NCBI GenBank assembly: GCA_963681505.1 | Contig: OY811974.1 | Location: 3,831,271-3,895,270, forward strand | Source: Eunapius fragilis | Taxonomy: Eukaryota; Porifera; Demospongiae; Spongillida; Spongillidae | Length of the DNA: 64,000 nucleotides | Reading direction: 5' to 3' | In this document: positions 1-10,500 of the stretch, in pieces | Position numbering within the stretch: the stretch's first letter is position 1 | Layout: the number at the start of each line of letters is the position of its first letter | Made by a program: the position numbers and the translations under genes | Notes under the pieces: generated by a model | What the model saw: only the letters and a program-made list of their open reading frames with translations | Told to the model about the DNA's origin: nothing | Database searches by the model: none

Positions 1-1494
1 TTCATTCTATGCATCAAGTGGTATTGAATTCATCCAGTCCATTACTCGTGTAGCCATGATGTTCTAATGCAAAGATGTGTGTATGAGACTACATGTGTAT
101 ATTAACTATGCCAGTTTCTGTACAACAATGACATGGGTAAATTAAAAATTTACAACATATACAAGTATCAGATATTATTCCTCGAGGGAGGAATAAATGG
201 AATACATGTAGATCTTTCCATTAAGAAAAAAGGTTGCATGAAGAGTGATCTCGTAAACGCCATCGAAAAATAGAATAATTTTAATCAACATAAAGCCAGT
301 GAGAAGTTCGGTGGAATATAGGAATGGGAGGCAAAGTTGGTGTAAACAAGGTTTTGTGAGGGGTTTTAAGTTGTTTGAATTTTTCAAAGACCGTGGATTG
401 GAAAATCATTATCTTGGCTTGGTTGGCACCAGAAAAAAAGAGAAATATTAGTAACTGGTTCATCAACTAGGTACCTTGACTTGAATGATCGTGTCATACT
501 GGCCAAGCATCATTTTTGCATTCTCAACTTCATTCCTGGTTTTATCTGGGAATGCATTTTAGAGGTCGTTTATGTTGTGTTAAATATTTTCATTTCAATC
601 TTGCACGCAAATATTGTACGCCTTGCTTTTTACCAGATTTGTGTACATGTGTATACACTAAGCTTTTACTATATAGAGTTATGTATGAATTTGATTACAC
701 ATTATCGGCTAACATTTCTTCAGTTCACTCTGATATGATTGCAATTGTATAATGAATATTAAATTCTGTACTACAGGGGTGGAAATAACGGTTGGACATC
801 GGACATTTTCCAATAAATTCCATGTTTTGTCCGCACAGTTTCGACATTGCGCAGGCAATTTGTCTGAACAATTTATTCGTAACGTGGTGTTTGCATTACT
901 GGGATTTTTTGTTATTAGCCACAGTGCATATTAATGAAGCCTCAATTTGCAATTCATTAACCTCAATTTACACATGTTAACCTCAACCAAATAACTTAAC
1001 TGGCGTGTAGTACAGCTGCAAAATTATTATTAGATGCGGGTATTGTTGATGTCATGGAGAAAAGAAGGATGAAATGAAGTATGTAAGTGGTTAGTACAGT
1101 ATTATAGGGAGCATCAAACAAATGGTATACATGTATGTACAAGGATATAGTTCAGGGTTGTTAAATTTCATCATGTTTGTGGTCAGAAAATTATTATTAG
1201 AATGGCTGACCAACCCAGGGCTATGGCTGACCAAATTTGGGAATGCTCAGATCATTGTCTGAACAATTGTCAATTCTTGTTTCCATATACTTTTAATTTA
1301 AAAGCAAATGTCATTTAGCTAGTCCATAAATAATAATCATATACTGATTGATCCAGATAATGAGTTTAGCTATTGTTAACATAAGCTGCTGATGAACAAA
1401 TACTTTAATTGGCATTGTTTAACTCTTCTTAACCTGGGCCCATGAATCCAAACGTAATTGAGAGATTGATATCCTTTTCTCATTTTTTGTTTAG
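1..1494. other. MSH4 intron or upstream DNA, no exon seen
   Basis: No MSH4-like exon could be found here although about 600 residues must lie upstream. The stretch holds a partial copy of a foldback MITE (about 285-372, related to those at 11.2, 23.7 and 50.7 kb) and AT-rich sequence with no coding signal. Confidence 0.5.
285..372. repeat. Partial copy of the foldback MITE family
   Basis: The stretch with GAGAAG, then GGTGGAATATAGGAATGGG, then AACAAGGTTTTGTGAGG matches the left arm of the complete copies at 50666-50931 and 11169-11453. No opposite arm is visible, so this is a half copy. Confidence 0.6.
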
Positions 1495-1589
1495 TTTGCC
1501 CAGAACTAACAAACACTTTGGCAATCAAGCAAGGAAAACACCCAGTGCTTGATAAAATTTCAGTGGATCCTCTTGTACCAAACAATGTG
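1495..1589 (+). CDS. MSH4: MSH4 exon: start of MutS ATPase domain
   Basis: Acceptor TTTAG at 1490-1494, donor GTAAGA at 1590. The exon opens with the last two bases of a codon and reads [20 protein letters not shown], then continues to ...PNNV, ending in phase 0. This is the MSH4-typical RPEFTDTLAIKQGxHP segment just ahead of the ATPase core. Confidence 0.9.
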
Positions 1590-4500
1590 GTAAGATATGA
1601 TCTCATGCACATGTATTCTGTATAATGTGTTGAACAATATTTTATTGCATGGTTTATAACGTGTGTATCTTCTATCTTTGCTGGTATGGTTTGAAAGTGA
1701 CCTATGACATGTTTGGAAGAATAGCTAGATGAGATAAATGTAAGATAAAATTGAGGTTATAGTGTTTGTGTTGTTTTTAAGTACATTACTACATATTTTG
1801 TGTTCATGGCTTATGAATCATCAAATACATGACACTCACATGTACATGTCGAGCGGTAATAGGATGTCAAAATTGCAATTATACAGTTTTTCTCTTTCTA
1901 AGGTTTTTTTGTTTGTCAAGACCACTTCCTAGTTGACCCCTGTTCATGTGTTGGCAGAATTTTTAGACAAGAGCGGAAGTGATTATGTGATCTAATTGGT
2001 CAATTTCATGTATGTATCTTAACACAGCAACCTCAAGAGGGGCACTTGTGTGACAATGGGGTGATTTTATTTGTCCCAGGCACTTAGAATCCTCACTTCT
2101 GGCATGTACAATCTTAACATTCAATTGCATGAAATGCATAATGCAATAATGTCTACTAGATGCACATGTATAAGTAAAGTTACCTTGTTTATTTAATATT
2201 CAACACTGCCGTATTTTTGGAAAAAAAACAGTGGAAATTATAGGTTCTAGGTACCAAGTTCTGCATTGTGTTTATGGACTTTATTTAGACAGTTTTTTTA
2301 ATTCCAGTGGCAAAGCATGGACAGGGTGTGTAGTCGTTTTTTAATGTAATACAATTTAGAATGTTCACTCATGCAGCTGGCAATCTGCAGTACTTTTTTA
2401 TGAATGATAGTTCCATAACCCAAGTGGCAGTGGACTGTCAATGTGTGATTGGTTTTAAACTGTCTGATTCCAGCAATATTGCATAACCAATTGACAGTTC
2501 ATTGAAAATGTATTAAGCCCATTAATTCATAGCTATCAAATGGTTGATTAATTGCTATGTTGGGCGATAATTTATTGGCTTGCTATTGTCTAAATTGGTT
2601 CAAAGTTTATCCGTTGATTTCAGTGTAACCTACAGTACATGTATTTGTAGTACATTGTGTATGGATGTGATGAACTTGTAGATATATATATATTTAATAT
2701 TGCAGTTTGCATCTGGTGATAGCAACTTCGTCATAGTGACAGGACCAAACATGGTATGACATGGTATAACAATTGCATTTGTATGTACATACATTTGTAC
2801 AATGGTTACTGTTTACTAGAACTACATGTATTATTTCTATGGCACTTACATTTGTATTTGTTACTGTACATTTGTGAAATAGATTTATGTTGAAACTTTA
2901 TTTTCTTTATCCATTTAGAGTGGAAAATCAACTTACTTAAAACAAATCGCTCTTTTGCAAATAATGGCACAAATTGGATCCTTTCTTCCAGCAGAGTATG
3001 CCAGCATAAGGGTGGCTGGTGAGATATTTTCAAGGATCGGCTCTGATGATGACATAGAGACAAATGCATCCTCATTTGTCCTTGAAGTATGTTATCTACT
3101 ATGGCAATGTTTGTATTGTACACATCTCTTTTGTGGGTGAATTATACCTGTGTGGGAATAATGTTGTCACATCGCAAAACGGTGATAAATTCATATGTGG
3201 GGCACATCTCCATTCTGTTATTGTTATCACTATGAGTGCGTACACATTTCATTACATAGTACCTGCATATGCTTTCTCTATATACTATTATGTGCACAAT
3301 CAAATCAAATGTAAAGTTTAAAATTATATGTCATCTGCGTGATATCAATGAATTGCAACTGTGCTGTGAAATTTTCTTTCAGTGTATAGTTTACATGTAT
3401 ATGTGTATAATTGATTTATACAAAAGTCAAATACTGATTTTTTTCTTACTTTTTAAGACCCAACATTTGAGGCAAATATTTTAGTGACAGAGTAAACGGA
3501 AGTTTTTGTTAAATGAGCATTACAATACAACTGCCTGTCTTCTACCTATTTTAAAAACAGAACATAATATGAGACATCAGCTAGATATGTTCACCCCTAA
3601 TACATGTACATCACATTTGTGACAACGGCTCTCGAACAGTTTACCGAATTCATCATTCTTCCCGGCCAAGTGATGTAGTTATATGCAGTGTACTGTAGAT
3701 GTATTCATATGTTCAGCCTGATAGGTTTTCCAAAAGAGGGAGAAATAAGCAAGAAAAAAATTTCTGCATGAGGAATACAAACTCTCCAAAATAGAAAACA
3801 AGAAGTCACGTGACATGTTTCAATTTCAACATCTTGTTGATAACTTATCATTATTAGTCATGGAGAACAAAACATTATTATGCTCAGCAGACCAGTGCTT
3901 ACATGTTAGGTTTAAGGAATATAGATGGATTTGAAGCGAAGAGAAGCTTGTGAAACAAAATCAATGCTTTGAGCTTGTATTACTGTCTATAGTTGGTTAT
4001 AGAAATTAATTTAAGTTATGCATCACCATCCCAGATTAGAAACCACATTCTGACTGTATGATTGAGACTGCTTATGGTTTAGGAATTGATAGTATCAGGG
4101 ACTGCTCCTACAGCTCCTGAACGCAACGTGTGTAAAACATATAAGATGCATCTGCAATATCAGAGAACACACTTCGCTATCCAGCATGAATGTGATTTAT
4201 ACTCAAATGTCACACCATGACTCAATACAGTTTATGACCATGCACAAATGGTTCACAACACTCCATTGACTACATGGCCACCTTCCCAATGGACCCAATG
4301 ATAGGGTGTGAGACTCTGTATCCAAGTTCTACACACACTTCTCACAATCAAACTTCCTCAGCATATTCATGACCTTAGAGCCAGAAATGAAACAATTGGG
4401 AAATATGGAATTAATTTGTATTGTTGTATCTCCGGATGTAGAATTGTGTGCCTATGCAAGTTTCAGCTGCTGGTTATGCATAACTTTTCAACCATATACA

Positions 4501-7500
4501 TGTACATGTAAGTGTTAATGCATGTCATGAAGTACATCATCTTCTATAACTATTTCTTTCTACACGTGCATTACATACATGTATTTTGTATGTGTTTGGA
4601 ATAGGCTTTCTATTTAAAAGCACTTAAACTTTCTCCAGATGAGAGAAACTAACTTCATCGTACAGAATATCAGAGACTGTTCGCTAGTTGTAATCGATGA
4701 GTTAGGACGAGGCACTAGTCGTGAAGAAGGAGTTGGCATATGCTATGCTATCTGTGAGCACCTCCTACAAACAAAGGTTGCAGTTAGATAACATTTGTAA
4801 TCCTTGGAAGTTGGTACATGCTTGTGTTCTTTAGGCATACACCTTCTTTGCTACCCACTTCTTGGAACTTACAAGTATGGAAAATTTGTATCCCAATGTA
4901 TCGAAGTAAGCCATTTTATTTCTTATTATGATGGTTAATGTTACAATGAATGGAAGCCTTTTCCCAGTACATACATTTGCGTATACGGTACATACGTTTA
5001 TAATTGTACTGCTTAATAATATACATGTAGATGAATCCATATTAGGGTATGACTTGCCATTAATGGGAAATCAGCATGCTGATCAAATGCTATTCAAAAT
5101 GGTATGTATTGTTTGAGCAGCTTCTTCTATTGCATCATTCCATTTGATCCACAAACAGTGGCGGCGGAAGGTTTGTGGGGTGAGGATGATTAAATTCATG
5201 GATTTCAAAGTGGGCAGTAACTTTTTGTCAGCTGGGGGGGAGGGGGGGGGGATCCCAGACCCTGACAGTCAGTGTAAGATTAATCTGTACAATTAGTATT
5301 TGGCAGCTGACATTCAATCAGGATAGTTAGCGGTTTGCAAAATAACGATGATGTCACTCTAACTGATCTTTGCTACACATTGTAAAGCACACGAGAATTT
5401 TCGCAGGGGAACTGTATACGCGAGCAAGGAGCCGTAATTAATAACAATTGTAATGTGCATATCCGTTGTTAGGTTAGGTTAGGTTAGGAGGGGCTTGAGA
5501 CTCTCCAGCCCCGTCCCCTCCCTTCAACCATCACTGACAAAGAAAAGATATTTTATACCTAAAATTTGAAGGTACCTCACCAAAACCCCAGATCTGTTTG
5601 GATATCATGTTTTATTTATATTTTATTTATTTTATTTTATTTATTTATGTTTTATTTATATTTTCCATAGCTATCATTTTGAAATACAGGTGAGTTTCAG
5701 ATTCTTTCATTATTGTGGCTTGTGACTTTGGTTTTCATCAGCAACAACTAAATACAGAGACAAATGCTCAGGACATCATTTACACTCACATTATCTCCAA
5801 AGGAAGAACTGAAGAGAGTCATTATGGTAATGTATAGCATTATAAAACTATTCATGCATTAAATGGGGTCGTGGCAGCGAAAAGGGACCTAGCGCATACA
5901 TGTACATTTTCCAGGAAGGAGCATTGAAGTTGATGCTTGCTGTTTAAATGTACGCATGATTAAAAATTCAATTCAGGCCACTGTAACTCCATGATGGACA
6001 GACTAATTTCCAGTGCGTAATAAAACGTTGTAGAGGGCATACATGTCTCTTACAATAGAAAACTTGAAAAAATATGCGATAGGTTCCTTTTCGCCGCCAC
6101 GATCCCAAATTAATGGTTGCAACTGTAGCATGAAATGAATCTACTGTACAAGTAACATACCATAGATTAAATGTCTCTTACAGTGTAAATATACAGGTAC
6201 TGAGTGTGGTGTACTCAAATATCCCTAGCGTTAGATGAGCACCATTGTTCACTTAATATATTTTTGCAAAATTATTCTCTGGAGATTGTTAGGATAAAAA
6301 GCATTGGATTTGCAAATGTTAGGATGACAATATTCGGTTTGGTGACATTAAAATTATTCTTCTATTAAATACACACGGCAATTGAAATAATTATGCAGCA
6401 AAGATTGTAAGAGTAACAAAAACGTTTCAAGTCAATGGTATTTATTGTTTGAAATATTCTTGTACAATGGTTTACAAAGTTTCTAAAAATGTAGGTTTGC
6501 AGCTTGCAGAGATTTCCAGTACACCAAGGTCTGTGGTACAAAGTGCGAAGATAATAGCTGCAGAACTTGACATCATAGATCAGGTGGGATGCCTACATGT
6601 ACATTTACAAGTTCTTTTGCATATATGGTTTAATTTCCTCTTGGCATATCGCTTACACATGCAATATACATTATAATTTAGATAATGCGCTAACATTTTT
6701 TGCCAAAATGTATTTTCATTTGTAGAAATGGTATGAAAGCTGCGTTGAAAATAGAAAGCAATGACATTTAATTTTTCAGACGATATAGCGATTTGATATA
6801 TATATTTTGTGAATCTAAAAAGCCCATTTTTCGTAGATGGCCATATATGGAACTTTCTGTGAGAAAATGGGTCTTGGGGATTTCTAAAATTAGCAAAACA
6901 AATTGATATATCAAATATTAACACTATCAGGTTGGACCTTTTAACACAACCATAGCACATCATTGCTATATGTGAAAATCCATTTGGTATCAAGATGACT
7001 AATTGGGGGTACCGCCATTACAAGGTCCCCGATGCCCCATATGGTTCAAAATGGCCACATCTTCAGATACAAGCGTTCGAATGGTAACTTTCCAATTTAG
7101 CACCTAGAAGGGTCTTATCGCTGTAGTTTTTTCCCCCTGTTCATTACTTCATCCGGAGATACAACTATGCAAAGTAATTCCATATTTCCCAATTGTTTCA
7201 TTTCTGGCTCTAAGGTCATGAATATGCTGAGGAAGTTTGATTGTGAGAAGTGTGTGTAGAACTTGGATACAGAGCCTCACACCCTATCATTGGGTCCATT
7301 GGGAAGGTGGCCATGTAGTCAATGGAGTGTTGTGAACCATTTGTGCATGGTCATAAACTGTATTGAGTCATGGTGTGACATTTGAGTATAAATCACATTC
7401 ATGCTGGATAGCGAAGTGTGTTCTCTGATATTGCAGATGCATCTTATATGTTTTACACACGTTGCGTTCAGGAGCTGTAGGAGCAGTCCCTGATACTATC

Positions 7501-10500
7501 AATTCCTAAACCATAAGCAGTCTCAAACATACAGTCAGAATGTGGTTTCTAACCCGGGATGGTGATGCATAACTTAAATTAATTTCTATAACCAACTATA
7601 GACAGTAATACAAGCTGAAAGCATTGATTTTGTTTCACAAGCTTCTCTTCGCTTCAAATCCATCTATATTCCTTAAACCTAACATGTAAGCACTGGTCTG
7701 CTGAGCATAATAATGTTTTGTTCTCCATGACTAATAATGATAAGTTATCAACAAGATGTTGAAATTGAAACATGTCACGTGACTTCTTGTTTTCTATTTT
7801 GGAGAGTTTGTATTCCTCATGCAGAAATTTTTTTCTAGCTTATTTCTCCCTCTTTTGGAAAACCTATCAGGCTGAACATATGACATCTACAGTCAGTACA
7901 CTGCATATAACTACATCACTTGGCCGGGAAGAATGATGAATTCGGTAAACTGTTCGAGAGCCGTTGTCACAAATGTGATGTACATGTATTAGGGGTGAAC
8001 ATATCTAGCTGATGTCTCATATTATGTTCTGTTTTTAAAATAGGTAGAAGACAGGCAGTTGTATTGTAATGCTCATTTAACAAAAACTTCCGTTTACTCT
8101 GTCACTAAAATATTTGCCTCAAATGTTGGGTCTTAAAAAGTAAGACATTTCAGATGAATAACATAATATAATTATGGTTATTGATGCTATGAGTGAAGAT
8201 GAACAACCTGAAATGGTTCCAGAACCAAACGTAGGGTTCATCAGCACCCAGGTTACCACAATGAGCTAGTAGAGTAGTACTGCTACACTGAATATTCAGT
8301 GGAAAGCCCAGTTTGGCAGGCTTGAAGCAACAATCTCATGCCAGAAAGCTCGAGCTATAGGAAGTACTAGTAGAATTGGAAGGGATGCATTTGATTTATC
8401 AGAAAACGTGACCAAGGACTTGATCGTTATACATGTCAAACCTTTCACATGTTGATGTTAGCCCTTGTTGGTAGCCTGCATATTAATAAACCCTTAGTTC
8501 GGTTCTGAAAAGAACCGCTTTTAGCTTGTTCATTTTATCCGTCTTCACTCATAACATCGATAAGCATAATAATGTAAATGGGAAAATGGCAGCGAAAGGG
8601 ACCTAGTTCATATTACAAAATTTTTCCTCAAAGGAACTTCACCAAGTTGACGCGGGCAATTAAATGTACTTGTAATAGAAAATTTAGGCCACTGTAACTC
8701 CATGATGGAAAGACTAATTTCCAGTGTGTAAGAAAGAAGATGTAGAGGACATAGGTGCTCCTAGAATATGAAATAATTTGAAAACTTGAAGACATGTAGG
8801 TCCCTTTTTGCTGCACGGTCGCAAATAATTATAATGTTGTGCTTCTGAAATGGCTTTTGAAACCCAATGTTGGAGGCAAATATTAATAGTTTAGTGGCAG
8901 AGTAAACGAAAGATTTGTTAAATACACTTTTCAGATACAACTACATGTACCTGTACCTGTCTCCCTACTTTAAAAACATGGTAGCCTAAACATGACAAAC
9001 AGCTAGATGCGTTTCCCCCTAAATCAGCACATTTGTGACAATGGTCCTCAAACTGTTTACTGCATGCAGCATTCGTTCCAGCCAAGTGAGGTGGTATATA
9101 TGGGGTAGCCAATATCCAGCCTGATCTTCCAAAAGAGGGAGAAACAAGCTAGAAAAATTATTCTGATCGAGGGATGCAATTCCCCCAAATAGATAACCAA
9201 GAAGTCACGTGGTATGGTTCAATTTCAAAGTTGTGCTGAAAAGTCAGGGCCGTAGCAGCCGGTCAGGCTTGCGGGCAAAAGCCTGACCACTCTTTGTCCG
9301 AGGTCCACCTCGAGAAACGGCTAAAAACGATATTCAAAAATGTGTGAACCCGATGCGGTATTTAATAATTATATTCACAGGTTACCCGCAAAAACGTTTT
9401 CATGGTTGTTACAGCAGCTACATGTACAGTACATGTAATCAGTATGAACAGGTGCCCACTCTTGCCCATCTGCTGCTGGCCGGCCATGGTCATGCCAGCA
9501 ACAAATGCTGTCAGTGAGCGAAGTGCTTCTGCTCTGAGGAGGGTGAAGACTTACCTCAGGACCACCATGTGTGATACAAGGCTCAATAATCTTCTTGTTC
9601 TCCATGTACATAAGGATAGCTGTGATTCACAGATTGCCTACTGAAATCAATTTGTGTGTGGCAGTGAACATCGCCTCTCTCTATATGGCAAGTTTTGAGA
9701 CACATTCTTCTATTATTCTTGTCATTATTAAATCCAAGTGAGACATCATAAATGGGAATACATATGAGTATTTTACCAGTTGAATCCATAATGTACCAGC
9801 ATATAAAATTCCAAATAAATAAAATAAACCTATAGTGTCGTTTGGCACTTTGATCCATTAATGCAGAGGGAGATGTTGATTACCACATACCTACTTTGCT
9901 GTTGTCCTAAGCCAAAAAATGCCTCTCAGATTGGAGGAAATGCGTTAGCTTCTGGGGCTCTGCCCCACACCCCACCACAAGAGCTTACAGCGCTCCCCCA
10001 GACCCCCTAGCTCCCCATCATCTCATTATACCAGCCTGACCACTTTCAACTGCTTCCTACAGGCCTGAAAGTAGTTTACCAACAAACTGCATCAATATAG
10101 ACTACCTTTAGCTCGTTCCATATAGGAATCCTGCAGTATCATGAATGTCATTAAAAGCGTCACTCACGTCTAGTGGGACAGCCAAGAGTCGGGTCACTTC
10201 GCTCTTAGTGGCAATCGAGTGATATCAAAAAGGAGAACAGTTCTGCGTTGTATCTGTGTCACACGACTGTGTACTTTTACAAAAACACTCGTCCCCATCA
10301 TCCGTACCCAGTCCCACCTAAAATTTCACCTCCATCGTCATCGTCGACTTCTTCCTTCGGGATAGCATAACTCACGACAGGAACGTTTGTAAAGCACGCC
10401 AAGTGTACCAATCGCTTCAGGATGTGTCTGCAGGTTATCTTCAGGGGGGTGTTAGACGCCTAACTGATCGGGCAATTAACTAAAGTGAGTAGTTCCTTAT

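Noticed and set aside
5466-5490. Interstitial telomere from (TTAGG)n
   Set aside because: Only four units; chance or a small repeat is enough to explain it.
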